From assembly GCA_033239005.1 (NCBI GenBank), contig BSQZ01000061.1, positions 739,001 through 803,000 of the forward strand: a stretch of 64,000 nt of DNA, given 5' to 3'. The notes under the pieces are model-generated. The model was given only the letters and a program-made list of their open reading frames with translations, did not search any database and was not told where the DNA came from. Below are positions 13,036 through 25,565 of the stretch, piece after piece. The position numbers were made by a program, and so were the translations under genes. The DNA is from Lamellibrachia satsuma (lineage: Eukaryota; Annelida; Polychaeta; Sabellida; Siboglinidae). Each line of letters opens with the position of its first letter. The stretch's first letter is position 1.

Positions 13036-13472
13036 TATTATGCACCAGAGGTAGAAGTACCACGGATTATTTAGGGTCGCCTCTAGTGATTTTTGGTGCT
13101 GTGATCCACAAAATATAAAAATTATTTCCAGTCCATAAAATGTTGCATGCTCAAAGAATACCTAAAATCGTCCCATTTAAGACACTGACTTGACAACGGC
13201 ATGCACTTGTCATTTCTAATGCAGCACTCCATTTAACCTTGTTAAATACTTTTGTGTTACCCATGCCGCGTGGGCTGTGCAATCAATACTCCACCAAATG
13301 AGCTTCCTAATTGCAAGCTGCCACTGCTCATCTCACAAGAGGCAATTACAAAAACACGACGACCAGAACTTGCTCATCTACAGCCATCAGGTTATTGAAC
13401 ACGCTGGTTGCCCGAACCGATTTTGTTTTTTCCGATTGCACCAGTGCTAATGGACTTTATCTGCCTTTGCAG

Positions 13473-13710
13473 TGAGTTCAGTGAACAACTGGAGGACGTA
13501 ACGAGATCCATCAGGGAGGGCTGGGCCCGCACGTGGTCCCCCCGGGATCTCGGCAGCAATGAGACGCCCGACGCGAATGGCAGTCCACACGGCAGTGCTG
13601 CCAGTGGCACGGCTTCTGGTGATATCACGGGCACGATGGCTCTGATGGAGCGACTCATTGAGGACATCCACATGGACCAGGAGGAACTGAGGTGTCTTCT
13701 CGCACAGGAT
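13473..13710 (+). CDS. Exon 1 of window: linker of MyTH4-FERM protein
   Basis: The exon opens after a pyrimidine-rich acceptor (ttatctgcctttgcag) with the last base of a split codon, so the preceding intron is phase 2. It encodes 79 residues beginning EFSEQLEDVTRSIREGW and ending MDQEELRCLLAQD. The middle is rich in Ser, Gly, Ala and Asn. The last 25 residues (MALMERLIEDIHMDQEELRC) look helical. GC content is clearly higher than in the flanks. The donor is taken as GAT|GTAGGT because it gives phase 0 and matches the next exon. A second GT four bases on (TAG|GTACTA) would give phase 1 and break the frame. No domain is recognised. The assignment to the downstream MyTH4 gene rests on strand, matching phase and coding character, and it crosses a 34.7-kb intron, so it is less certain than the later exons. 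Confidence 0.68.
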
Positions 13711-15141
13711 GTAGGTACTACCCTCTTTGTCTCTCTCACTGTGTGTTTCCGGGTGCATGGCCAGAGATTTGTGATTACATGTTTGACTTCATGTGTCAAC
13801 ACGGAAGTGATAAATAGATGAATGAGCTTTTCAAGGGTTCAGGCTACAGGAGACAGTTGAACACAAATAGGTACCTGGGGATTGTATTAAAAAAAAATAT
13901 TCGGGCAGCTCAGCAGGATAAGGGTGCACCCTGCATTGCCCCATTGAATAAGGTAATGTCCAATACCTCATCTTGGGCTGCCCAATGGGGCAAGGCCTCA
14001 TCCTGGGCTGCTCAAGGACTAAACCCTGCAAGCTATTGAGCTATATCGTAATAAATTAAAGTTACTGGTGGTATGTTTTATTAGTAGACACTGCAATAAT
14101 TTTAGTGGTGAAATTGAAAAGTTGAATCCTGCTTAAACCAGCAGCTGCTGTGAATTGAATCTTACTGATGGTCAAGGTTCGCCTAAATATACAACTGCTG
14201 GCATTTACCATACCTCATTCAGTTTATAACTGATCTGGCATCCAACTAATTAATTTAATTTAAATATGTATTGATATCAACCTGTTACGTTTCAAGTTAC
14301 TCACATATTATACTCAATACTTGCACCAAATTTATGTTGTGACAAATGATACAAAACATATGATATTATAATATTATTAGCAAATACAGCTGTCCAAAAT
14401 TTTTTGTATACTTGCTATTATTTATTAACCATTTCAGGTCTGCAGCCCTGTCACAATGTGACTACTGAAGACTGCATTCCCTGGGCATTATTCAAAACAT
14501 ACATTATCATTTGATTGCATTTTTCACCAATAAATACTAACTTTTTGAATAGGAACACCCTATATATTCTTGAACTAGAATGATCACGGTGATGAATAAT
14601 TCAAAATGGCTGCCATAAATAGTCATAATCAATCTTATCAAATAACATTTGTAGTTCTAAATGTAAGTATCAAAACTATTTGATATAATATTCATAATAT
14701 GGTTTGTAAAATTTTTAGTTTAGTTGTCACAGTAACAGACAAACGTTTATGGATGACCCAGTATCATCAGCATCATTGACATCATCATTGACATCATCAT
14801 CATCCGAAAACACATTGAAAACATCAGCAATTCATGGACTCAAGTCATCACAATCTTCGTCGATACTGTCAGCGACAGGTCGTCGAATACACACATTATC
14901 GCCATCATATAATCACTGGTCTGCAGGAAAAATTAAATAACTTCGAATTTTCTATTGAACACTATGGCAACTTTTACATCAACAGAAAGCTGAGTCATTC
15001 CCCTAGCGATCAGTATACAACAAGTGATGCCACATAGCGGCCAAACTGGAGTTATATTGAATGTAAACACGATTATACAATCGACCGCAAATGTCACCAG
15101 TATGGCTGCCCATTGTAGCGGGGGCAACCGAACTGCAATGG

Positions 15142-15979
15142 TTAAGCCCAGCATACACGTCACAATGCGACTTGTCTACAACAACTTTTTGTGTCGCCAA
15201 CGAGTTTGTCAAGATGTGTATGCACCCTCATGATGCAGCACTTTTGTCGAAGACAGTTTTTATCCAATTTTTGTCGCATTATGAATATCAAACATGTTTG
15301 ATATTAAAGACAAGTTGTCGGGGATAAATCGTCGCCAACGAGTCGTGTCGTGATGTGTATCCCAGTACACCCTCGGCGACTCGGCGACAGGTTTTCTGCC
15401 TCCTGAAATGTTTTGAGGCCCTTGGCCAATCAGGAGCCTCACCATAGTCATGGGACTGTCTGTAAAAAACTGAAAATGGCACAGTTTGAGTGGAACATTG
15501 AATGTGAGGAAAGGCTAATTGCTTGGTGGCATGAGAGCCACTGCTTGTACGACTTGAGTTCAAAAGTGTTCAGTAATCGAGAACAAAAAGTAAAGGCCAG
15601 GTAGGAAGTGGCCATAGGGTTTCTTCGTGCTCCAAAAGCCACTGCTCCATCCAGCATGATTGACAACTTTCCCTTCTTTGCCGACGACGCTGTATAACAA
15701 TGTACAAGCCATTGAGGGTCAGGGTTCTCCATTGCTGCGCTGACAGTCCCATTTTCGCGTAGTTACACAAGATTTTGCTGGGTAGTGGCAGAAGTTCCTG
15801 TCACTGCCACCAGGAGTGCGTGCATCAACATGTCGCTGACATGAGTTGTGTCGTGATGTGTGTGACCCCCCAGCTAAGGTGTCAGCGACTCATCTTGTTG
15901 CCGACAATTTGTCTCTGATGAGTCTGAGACAAATTGTCACCGACAGGTTGTCGCGTCGTGAAGTGTATGCAGGGCTTAA
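15142..15979 (+). mobile_element. PIF/Harbinger-like element with MADF-type coding remnant
   Basis: It is bounded by TTAA at 15142-15145 and 15976-15979. The termini are about 30-bp inverted repeats: left 'gcccagcatacacgtcac', right reverse complement 'gccctgcatacacttcac', both continuing into (a/g)cgac. Subterminal regions are rich in 'gtcgccaacgag/gacaagttgtcg' words. At 15476-15604 it encodes MAQFEWNIECEERLIAWWHE followed by SHCLYDLSSKVFSNREQKVK. This is the start of a MADF/Myb-SANT-like DNA-binding domain as found in the second ORF of Harbinger elements. The frame ends in TAG at 15602. The assignment rests on MADF plus termini. A TTAA duplication would also fit piggyBac, but no such transposase is seen. 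Confidence 0.72.
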
Positions 15980-16009
15980 TGCATGTGAGATTTAGTTTAA
16001 ATATAGTAT

Positions 16010-16325
16010 ATAGTAAATATTGATAGAAATATTTCTATCTCACTCAAGAAAGAGGATATGACATTAGTAAAGGATCAGTATAAATTGGATATCAGGAAGT
16101 ACTTGTTCTCACACACAGGACAGGACAGTAAATGAATGGATTGTGTAAATGCTAGCAGCATGAATATGTTTAAAAACAAGGTTTACACATATCTCAGGAG
16201 GGCGGGTTACACATAGATAAAAAAATTTGAGTTCTTGATAAGCCAATGGCTTCCATGTCCACTTGTCATCTGGGCCATTGTCTTGGATGGCAATCTTGCA
16301 AAACTTCTTGTTAAATGTACGTTAA
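16010..16325 (+). mobile_element. LINE 3' fragment (family A)
   Basis: A degenerate copy of the LINE end: '...LDIRKYLFS', 'CVNASSMNMFKN', 'YLRRAGYT', then the 3' UTR 'gataagccaatggcttcc' and tail 'ggatggcaatcttgcaaaac'. It is followed within 115 bp by a second, better copy. Confidence 0.85.
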
Positions 16326-16439
16326 CATCTTGTTCTTCTCTTTAGGCCACAACACTAGCACTGCTATCATTGTGCTGCTAATTCCAAAGCCTATGGCTAT
16401 CAAGGGGGATGCTGTACTAGTACTAGTACTAGGAGAAAC

Positions 16440-17012
16440 ATCTAATTGTACCCCTGTACAAAGCAATAGTTAGACCACATTTGGAATATTGTATTCAAGC
16501 ATGGAGGCCATATCGTAAAAAAGACATAGATAAGCTAGAAAGAATACAACGAAGAGCAACTAAGATGATTCCAGAATTAAGAGACCTTAGTTACGAAAGT
16601 CACTTATTACAATGTGGTTTGACAACACTAGAGACCAGGAGACTAAGAGGAGACCAAATAGAAGTGTTTAAAATAGTGAACGGTTATGAGGATGTTGATA
16701 GGAATATGTTCTTCAAACTTAAAGAAGGCAGTAGAACCAGAGGACACAAAGCAGCATTAGTTAAGGAACAGTGTAGGTTGGACATGAGAAAGTACTCTTT
16801 CTCACAGAGGGTGATAAATGAATGGAACAAACTGCCAAATGATTGTGTTAATGCTAGTAGTGTGAATATGTTTAAAAATAGAATTGACAGATATCTGATA
16901 AGGGCGGGCTACACATAGATTGGACTCTCGATAAGCCAATGGCTTCCTTGTCCACTTGCCGTCTGGAACTTGTTGTTCGAGATGGCAATCTTGTTAAATC
17001 TTGTTAAAGTCT
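16440..17012 (+). pseudogene. LINE reverse transcriptase C-terminal region (family A), best copy
   Basis: An open frame over 16481-16918 encodes 145 residues: MEYCIQAWRPYRKKDIDKLE, RIQRRATKMIPELRDLSYES, then TTLETRRLRGDQIEVFKIVN and, near the end, WNKLPNDCVNASSVNMFKN and RYLIRAGYT*. This is the C-terminal region of CR1/Jockey-superfamily reverse transcriptases, found in many invertebrates. The upstream RT core is missing (5' truncation). The 3' UTR begins 'ggactctcgataagccaatg' and ends in a short repeated tail (atcttgttaaatcttgttaa), typical of CR1-like elements that end in short repeats rather than poly(A). Confidence 0.92.
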
Positions 17013-17231
17013 TTGTCTGTTTGAGATTTTTAGGCTTCAAGGCCTGAGCTTGTTTGCTACATACAGGAAAACGCATAGAATAATTGTTAGCAACAGTCAT
17101 TTAATTATTGTACCTACCTTAAATTCTTTATTTATAGCGGCAGCTTCAATTGCAATATTATGTGACTAAAGTTAGGAAGAAATTGTCAAAGTTCTGGTGT
17201 GATTTTAAATACAGTAATTAGCAAAAAAAAT

Positions 17232-17738
17232 AGTGAATGTCAGGTTGCTGGGTTGTCTTAGTAAAAGCTAGAATGGTATGATAATAATGTCAGGTTGCTG
17301 GGTTGTCGTAGTAAAAGCTAGAATGGTATGATAATAATGTCAGGTTGCTGGGTTGTCGTAGTAAAAGCTAGAATGGTATGATAATAATGTCAGGTTGCTG
17401 GGTTGTCGTAGTAAAAGCTAGAATGGTATGATAATAATGTCAGGTTGCTGGGTTGTCGTAGTAAAAGCTAGAATGGTATGATAGTAATGTCAGGTTGCTG
17501 GGTTGTCGTAGTAAAAGCTAGAATGGTATGATAATAATGTCAGGTTGCTGGGTTGTCATAGTAAAAGCTAGAATGATATGATAATAATGTCAGGTTGCTG
17601 GGTTGTCTTAGTAAAAGCTAGAATGGTATGATATTAATGTCAGGTTGCTGGGTTGTCATAGTAAAAGCTAGAATGGTATGATAATAATGTCAGGTTGCTG
17701 GGTTGTCGTAGTAAAAGCTAGAATGGTATGATAACAAT
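17232..17738. repeat. 50-bp minisatellite, 10 copies
   Basis: The period is exactly 50 (17241, 17291, 17341, 17391 and so on). The unit starts 'caggttgctgggttgtcgta' and continues 'gtaaaagctagaatggtatg'. Only scattered single-base differences are seen. Confidence 0.96.
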
Positions 17739-17879
17739 GGCCTATAATCAAGAAAAAACAAAGATGTATCAATAAAACATTGTATTACAATAAACATGAA
17801 ATGTTGCATCATACATCACCAGAGCTACTAACTGCCAATGTCCATAGTCACCAGAGTTCGTCACTAACATCAGGTCCAG

Positions 17880-18020
17880 CTGATCAGGTCTAAAATCCTT
17901 TGAAGTCACTTTCGCCATCCTCATCACTGTCAAGGAACGCTGCTGGGACCAGAATGGTGGTGGCGTCCCACGTATCCGAGTCGAAATTATCGTCGCTTGC
18001 AGCCACACACACCGCATCCT
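17880..18020 (-). pseudogene. Short acidic coding-like segment
   Basis: The minus strand reads 'AASDDNFDSDTWDATTILV' and then 'PAAFLDSDEDGESDFKGF' before a TAG. The acidic 'DSDEDGESDF.GF' style is like the disordered N-terminus of some transposases or a gene fragment. I cannot name it. No matching exon borders were found. Confidence 0.3.
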
Positions 18021-18877
18021 TGTAGTGAAAATATTATAAATGTATATCAATGAAAGACAAATTAACAGCTAACACAAACATGCTCATTGAGAAAAGCAAT
18101 TATTAAGTGTCAAACAAAAGTAGCAAATGTGGGGTGGTCACTCACCCAAAAGCCCATATTCATATTGTTCGTGTAGGTTTGTTTATAAATATTGCTAAGC
18201 AGCTTCAGAACCTGAACTTGTACAAGGTGTGAGTAATGTCAAAAGGCACCATGAACCGTATTATTAGGAAAGAAATCTTATTTGAAAGTTGTGCTGCTAA
18301 ATGTACTAAAAAGGTTAATGAAACATACACACAGTTAATGAAACAGTTAATATAGTAGTAATATACCTTAATGAATTACTGCTGATAGTTCACATTCCTC
18401 CATTAATGATGTGCTAGATTATGCATGTTTCGAGTGTTGTACGTAGTCTTCTCTTTCAAGTGGTCAGACAGGTCAACCAGCCTTATTCCGTCATCAACAC
18501 CATGGTAACAACAGGCCACTTCTGATTTATCAATGCATTCATTGACAGCTGCCTATTGCATAATTGGAAACAGATTGTCCACACAGTTAAATTATGCACA
18601 ATTTCACAGTCCAAACGAAAGCCTAAATGATTGATGAATTTATTATTCATTCCAGTTATGAGTGTAGCAAGAAATATGGAAAATAGCCATAAAACTGATT
18701 TGTGTGGTATTAACAGTAATATGACATAATTTTAATTATACAGTAATCTTTTTCAACAGAGAATAGCATTCATGCCAAGTTTGAAGGTGTTTCATCCACT
18801 AGGCATAGAAAAATTAAGGGCGAGGAGTTAAATATTAAAAATAATTCTTTGTAAAGCTGAAACTGGGAACAGTACAA

Positions 18878-19050
18878 TGTACCCACGTAGAGACCACCCC
18901 AGTGACTGAGATAGTGGCCCAATTAAAAGGGTTGCTTGGTTACAGAGGCTAGTCATATGTACAGATCTGGCAAAAACAGACATGATGGACTGGCTGTTTT
19001 CAAGGGGTGGTCATGTCCGAGGTGTGGCTGCTTAGAGGTTTTTGTAAATC
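18878..19050. mobile_element. M1-family MITE, degraded
   Basis: It shares 'gactgagatagtggcccaat', 'ggttacagaggctagtca' and 'ggtgtggctgcttagaggt' with the element at 10693-10868. The left terminus is diverged. Confidence 0.6.
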
Positions 19051-20171
19051 TTGCAGTTCGGAGGTTAGCCATCTACCCTCTCCCAAGCATCTACTGGTGA
19101 CAGTACCAAGGGGTTGTGATTTCAGCTCTGTGTGTTAGCTGTCCTAATGGGTAGAAGTCTTTCACCTGACAAGCTGAACTGGCCCTGAAGTTTGGATAGG
19201 TTGGTCTGTTTGAAAGACGCCTGCTCTAGTACACCGGCTTTGGTGCATCATATCAGATGCTGCTCTTCTTAAGTGGTGCTTTGACATGTTATCTCCATGT
19301 GGAAGGTCAGACGTTTACACGATGTCTCTCCAATTATCTCTACAGGTTGCTAGAGTACTTTCTCATGGGTGGTGGTTTAGTTCAGAACAATGCAACAGGT
19401 GGTAGCACTATTTGTAATGATATCCCTTTACAAAAAAAAGGTGCATTGCCATACTTGGGTTGGCCACCGCTTGGATGTGGAGATATTTTCTCATAACCTA
19501 CTGTTTCTGTGGTAAATCCAGCTTTAAGTTATAATTTAGTACAACGAAAAAATATATAATACAGCTTTGTATTACCCGGTATATATTTTTTCGTTTTGTT
19601 TCTCATCATGTCTAAAGTTAGTAGTGTTGTGCTGCTCCCATTTGACTAATTACTGTAACGGGGAAGATTAGATTTAATATAGCCACGTATGGCTACTATC
19701 TCCATTTAATTGTGAGCGTAACCACACAGCGATTCCAATTTGCACACCGATTTATTATAACAAATACAAACTCAACATCTGGTAAAATAAAATACCTGGC
19801 TTATAAAATAGTCACAGCTAAATAAAATTTAGTGTATCTTAAAGCAACCAAAAGAGAGTGCTACTTGCTACATGACCATGTACCCTGACCGAGAGCCTTC
19901 CACACAGCCACCGACCTAAAACCCACCTGGAAGAAGACCTCGATCCTCCTGTGTCACCGGGTTTTGTACATAGTGCCCCCCCTTACATCATGTGATTACT
20001 GTTTTAATTTATGCAATACTCCTGGCCCTCTAGTGGGTAATTAAATACTGTATGGTGCTCTCTGTGGGCCCAAATATATGTCTATTCATCCTACGATAAT
20101 TCCCCCCTGCTAAACTGAAATTTGTCCCCAAATTTATACACTTGTCAAACACTGAACAGATCAGCTTCATA

Positions 20172-20396
20172 AGTTGACCTGACCTGATGTTTATTATGCT
20201 CCAAACTATGTGCCTTTACCCTTTTGTGAATTTGCTGTAGAATTAAGTTGACCTGATCTGATGTTTATTTGCTCCAAACTATGTGCCTTTACCCTTTTGT
20301 GAATTTGCTGTAGAATTAAGTTGACCTGATCTGATGTTTATTATGCTCCAAACTATGTGCCTTTACCCTTTTGTGAATTTGCTGTAGAATTAAGTT
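20172..20396. repeat. 73/74-bp tandem repeat, 3 copies
   Basis: Copies of 'gttgacctgatctgatgttt...ctccaaactatgtgcc' start at 20173, 20247 and 20320. Confidence 0.93.
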
Positions 20397-21339
20397 GTGG
20401 TAAACTAGTGGACACATATCATCCCTAAACATTCTACAATATATTCTGCCATTGTGGTACGTTACACAGCAGACATTCACATAATTGCACATATCAGTCA
20501 TTATACATTGAATTCATACAATTTCCAGGTCCACACTCTCGATAATGAGTGACATGTCACTGTTCATGTGACTGATTAGTGTTTGACCCGTCAGTTTGAA
20601 TACAGGTGGTGTGCCTGAGTCCATTGTTACACACTGTTACATGAGTAGGAGTAGACATTTGGGGCACCAGAGGGCACCACACAATATTTATATCTAATCA
20701 CCCTGTGATGGTATGTAAACAGCAGGTATTTCAGATGCATTATTTTCATCACCATGTGGTTCCGTCTCCCCTCGGAAAGTGCTATTTTGGATTGCCAACC
20801 CCTTCCGTGTTATGCTGTTCTGACCAGATGTTGATATTTCGTGTTCCTCACCCATGCCTTGTAATTGTTTGTTTTTTGTCTTTTACCCTCCACCATTCCC
20901 TCCAATATTTCCCGTTGTATTCCTTCTTGTCTGGTGATGTGCATGACCGACAAAATTTAGTTTGTGTTTTTGCATTATGCGCTTTGATAAATGTGACAAT
21001 CTGGCCATGTCTGTGATATACTAGTGCTGTGGTGTTGGACGAATATGGCCACTCGTGTCCCGAGAGACTGCCTGCTCGGTGCACAGATGGCATCATTGTA
21101 TTTGGTAATCACAATTGATTACATTAATAATTTAGTTACCCCGGAATGCTTCAGCATGTAACAATGCGTGATGCTCTGGTGCTTTTTAGCTGACATGATG
21201 GAATATGTTGTCACTAGAGACTGCTTTATTCAACGATATTCAACATTGTATATCAACTCATCCAAATTTGCTGTGGGTGCTTTATTTAGCTGGCTATTGT
21301 ATAGAACTGAATGCTAAAATATTAAGACATGTCATTGTT

Positions 21340-21500
21340 GTACAGCATTGAACCTCTCTAAAAAGACCAACCAAGTGACTAGGATATATAAGTGGACTGA
21401 TTAATGGGGTGGCTTGCCCATTTACAAATATTATAGTAATGGTTAGATGTGGCAAAAATGGTGAGAGAGTGGCCATTTTGAAGGGGCATCCATTACCAAT
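21340..21500. mobile_element. M1-family MITE, degraded
   Basis: It begins 'acagcattgaacctctctaa', shares 'ccaagtgactaggatata...ggttagatgtggcaaaaatgg' order with 18878-19050, and ends in 'ttttgaaggggcatccatta'. Confidence 0.55.
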
Positions 21501-22234
21501 GATGGGCTATATTTAAACAAACCTATTATTGCACAATGAAAGAAGTTGCATGTGTGCTTTGAGTTTCCAGTGAAAAAACAGAATCGGAGAGAGAAAAATA
21601 CAATGTACGAAACACAGAGGCTAACCTAGGTGACTACGGGAAGACAAAGTGAAAGAATGGCCAGTCATAAATAAGTAAAAGGGATAACAGCAGGAAACTG
21701 ACCGTGAAAGCCAACCTGCATTCCAAAGTAGACATAGAAGATCAGTATGATGTACCTTTCATTGATCACAGTTAGGGAGTAGATGGGGGAAAGAAGAAAC
21801 ATGCAGAGAACGTCCTCTTTCAAGGGCAGTTACAAGCAGCCTGTGCTATTACTTCATGTTAAAGATGATAGAGGCTGAAAGAGGGTCTCCAGGCAGCTTC
21901 AGGGGGTGCCACATTGCTAATTCAGGGGGTGCCACATTGCTAATTCATGTACACATCATTCATAGCTGTTACATGTGCAACTCTGAATGGTGTCCTAGAA
22001 TGTTTTACCGAAGAAAGACGACTACAGATGGGGAGATAAAGAGGAGCCGTTCAGTGATTCAGCATCTGTGATAGATGCAAATAGGGCAGGCATTTACAAA
22101 CGTTGAGTGATATATAGTGCCTTCTCCTTAGCTGGTTGGGACAGATAAAAATTGTAGGATTTGACAAACATACTCCTGCAGGCCAGTGACAAGCCAAAAA
22201 GCAAAGTGTGCAATTTCCATAAATAGTTAATCAT

Positions 22235-22690
22235 AATACAGGCTACCCGAAATAACCCATGACATCTCTGGTACTATATATAATACAGGCTCCCCAAAAT
22301 AACCCGTGACATCTCTTGTAGTAAATAATACAGGCTACCCGAAATAACCCGTGACATCTCTGATAGTATATAATACAGGCTACCCGAAATAACCCGTGAT
22401 ATCTCTTGTAGTACATAATACAAGCTACCCGAAATCACCCGTGACATCTCTTGTAGTACATAATACAGGCTACCCGAAATAACCCGTGACATCTCTTGTA
22501 GTACATAATACAAGCTTCCCGAAATCACCCGTGACATCTCTTGTAGTACATAATACAGGCTACCCAAAATAACCCGTGACATCTCTTGTAGTACATAATA
22601 CAGGCTACCCAAAATAACCGTGGCATCTCTTGTAGTACATGATACAAGCTACCCAAAATAACCCATGACATCTCTTGTAGTACATAATAT
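22235..22690. repeat. 45-bp minisatellite, about 10 copies
   Basis: The unit is 'acaggctacccgaaataacc' plus 'cgtgacatctcttgtagtacataat'. It gives a 15-residue repeat (YYVLQEMSRVISGSL) on the minus strand, which I read as fortuitous. Confidence 0.95.
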
Positions 22691-22784
22691 AACACTAATA
22701 TCAAGGTGAAATCGCATGAGATTGTCAACAGAAATATGACGCATAATTCATGCAAATTAAACAATTGCATATCTATTCCAACAT

Positions 22785-23000
22785 ATGCTCAGTCGCGTTC
22801 GAAGTTATTCAAATGTCAGATCAGCTGATTTTTGCATTCCGATGCTAGTGTTATGATTCCGGTTTAATATCAGTATTGTTGGTACCATGTATTTCCTGAA
22901 ACAATAATTCTTTCCAACTCTAATTTGATGTACAAGTTGTGCTTCCATTGACAATCAATCCCACGATGCATTACGTTTATACATGCCAAACATCTAACGA
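22785..23000 (-). repeat. Dispersed repeat, inverted copy of 12765-13035
   Basis: On the minus strand it reads '...ggcatgtataaacg', 'gttggaaagaattattgttt' and 'aaaatcagctgatctgacat', the same order as copy 1. Confidence 0.7.
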
Positions 23001-23544
23001 TATTCTGGGTAACGACTAGTATGTGTGCAAAATGGACTTCATGACTCAATTTTCAATGGGAAATTTAATAGCATACTATATCCTGGTGTTTATGAACAAG
23101 CAAAGCTGCCATCCAGTCTTGCTCACTGTAATAAAACCACAAATAAGCAGTGTAAGTGTCCAATGATGAATTGTTTATGTTGCACGAATTTACATTCAAA
23201 ATATAGGGCTAGCTAGTTGATGCGCTAACACTGGTGCCAGTTTGTGCATAACAGATTAACTGGTAGAGGTATTAGTCTAGCAAGGTGTAAGCAGCTGTTT
23301 TCTATTTAGATTTGTACTGCATTTAATGAGCGTGTAATGCTGATGTTATCCACTTTGACAAGGATATTAGTAGCTTGTCAAAAATCCTAATTTATTTTTG
23401 TTTTTACCCAATCTAACGATCAAATTTAATTCTTTTGATGTTTTTAAAAAAAGTACTCTTATTAGACCAACTGCATATACCACTAGAACTAAATATATAT
23501 ATAATCACACACTACATGAATATCAATGGACCTGACCATGGAAG

Positions 23545-24150
23545 AGAGGACAACCACTGAAGAGGTGGAGTAACCAGATCAGGAATGACACTGTGGAGGA
23601 GTGACCAGATCAGGAATGACACCATGGAGTGACCAGATCAGGAATGACACCGTGGAGTGACCAGATCAGGAATGACACCATGGAGTGACCAGATCAGGAA
23701 TGACACCGTGGAGCAATCAGATCAGGAATGACACCGTGGAGTGACCAAATCAGGAATGACACCGTGGAGTGACCAGATCAGGAATGACACGGTGGAGTGA
23801 CCAGATCAGGAATGACACCATGGAGTGACCAGATCAGGAATGACACCGTGGAGTGACCAGATCAGGAATGACACTGTGGAGTGACCAGATCAGGAATGAC
23901 ACCATGGAGTGACGACATCAGGAATGACACCGTGGAGTGACCAGATCAGGAATGACACTGTGGAGTGACCAGATCAGGAATGACACCATGGAGTGACGAC
24001 ATCAGGAATGACACCGTGGAGTGACCAGATCAGGAATGAAACAGTGGAGTGACCAGATCCGGAATGACACCATGAAGTGACCAGATCAGGAATGACACTG
24101 GAGTGACCAGATCAGGAATGACACTGTGGAGTGACCAGATCAGGAATGAC
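23545..24150. repeat. 28-bp minisatellite, about 22 copies
   Basis: The unit is 'gtggagtgaccagatcagga' plus 'atgacacc'. Some units carry 'gacgacatcagg' instead of 'gaccagatcagg', repeated at regular distance, which indicates higher-order duplication. Confidence 0.95.
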
Positions 24151-24858
24151 ACTGGGCTCCCACTATTGACAGCAGGGCGACATGCCATAAACAAAACAGA
24201 ATGGAGGGGTACAACTTCCCGGAGGACGGCGAGGGGTCAATATGGCCTATGCTTCTAAGTCAAGTAAGTCAAGTCAACAACCTGATTTGCGATGGGCTAA
24301 ATGAATTTGGAGGGAGTTTTAAGTCATTACACCAAAACAGATGCTTGATTATTTCATCAAAGGGAAAGGCATATCATCCCCCAATTTTAAAAATTTCACT
24401 TATCAACTACACACTAATGAAATTTCCACCAACCAAATTACACGCCTTACACAAGATTTATTGACCATATTTTTATCATCTACATTATGGGAGTATTGAT
24501 TTAAAAATCCTGGTGTGCCGTATCAAATGTTGCTTGTTCGATCCCTTCAGGAAAGCAATATCCCTGTCACTTCTGCTGATCTACGATGTGGGTTATTGAA
24601 TTTGGTATGGAATTGTGACTGGCTGATGCATTGTGTAATGTTTCTCAATTTAAGTACAAGACTAGCAAGAAAAATTTAGAACACTGCGCATGCCAGCATC
24701 TTCTGTTAAGTTTTAACTTTGAATTGCATCACTGGATTCTCGCTATAGGAACATGTAGGACAATGGTTAAACTGTTTCAAATAGACCAGAAAGGGAACTT
24801 GTTCCTTTTAAGCGGATGATTTTGGCATCAGGAGTCTTTATAGCGGGAGCCCACTGTA
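24148..24858. mobile_element. DNA element with short inverted ends
   Basis: The left end 'actgggctcccactattgac' pairs with the right end, whose reverse complement is 'acagtgggctcccgctataa'. The interior contains an old repeat shared with 63040-63170 ('gatttgcgatgggctaaatg', 'aatcctggtgtgcc'). The left end merges with the last unit of the 28-bp array (gacactg). Confidence 0.5.
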
Positions 24859-25354
24859 ATTGGTTTATGCAATTAAGTGCGCAAGTATTACTTAGTTTAG
24901 ACAAACATTTGTGATGAGTAAATTATAAAATGTATGTGTCTGGCATAAATGATGATTCCTTTAACTGCAAGGAGTACACCATATGTCATGTGTAGTTGGT
25001 GTTTGTTTCTCTTCAGTGTTTATATGAACTTTGAGAAGTGCTGTTACATAGATGTACATGTCATGTCTCATACGCAGTACGTATGTGCATAAGTCTAGAT
25101 ATATGTATTGTAACACATGTATAGAAACATGCACACATACAACAGATCAAACTACTGACGACCGATACATCATACAATTGCAGTAATATCCTGGGCAGCC
25201 AGCCTACATAGAGGAATAGGTTTGAACTGCATCACCAAACCAAAATCTGCCCCATCCCCCATTGTATTTTTTATTGATAATCAGATGAGTTATTGTGTAG
25301 ATGCCTGGCAGCCATTTTGTATGTAGCAGAGTACAAGTAAAATAATACTGGTGT

Positions 25355-25565
25355 GGTTGCTCAATGATTTGGTGCTTGCCTTGTCACCAGGAGGTGCTTG
25401 GCTTGAACGCCATGCCACATGGGGGTAGACGTGTAACCTGTAGTAGACTCACAGAGTGGTGGTCTTTATCTATAACCTTGACAATACTCTAGTCACAATG
25501 TACATGTGTCTAATACAGACTAAGGCGCCAGTTGAAAATGGAAGAAGAAAAAGGAAGAGAAAAAC
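25355..25565 (+). mobile_element. tRNA-derived SINE
   Basis: The head is 'ggttgctcaatgatttggtg' (A-box-like) and '...ggcttgaacgccatgcc' (B-box-like GCTTGAACGCC). It ends with a purine tail (gaagaagaaaaaggaagag). Confidence 0.55.

Larger units (their letters stand above)
1..13472. other. Region upstream of first exon: repeats, no supported gene
   Basis: I see no convincing exon here. It may be intron or 5' flank of the MyTH4-FERM gene, since the first exon starts mid-codon. It holds LINE fragments (20-350, 2355-3420, 5526-5722, 9070-9320), SINEs (660-890, 8785-9000, 11360-11565), MITEs (10693-10868, 11602-11751) and three minisatellites (1631-2139, 5719-7262, 7530-8105). Nothing recognisable was found in 895-1630, 4180-5330, 8110-8780, 9330-10690 or 11760-12760. 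Confidence 0.6.

Noticed and set aside
13715..13720. Alternative donor for exon 1 (TAG|GTACTA)
   Set aside because: Gives phase 1, which does not fit the phase 0 start of exon 2. The GAT|GTAGGT donor fits.
16481..16918. Host gene encoding a 145-residue protein
   Set aside because: It is the C-terminal end of a LINE reverse transcriptase; decayed copies occur at least six more times in the window.
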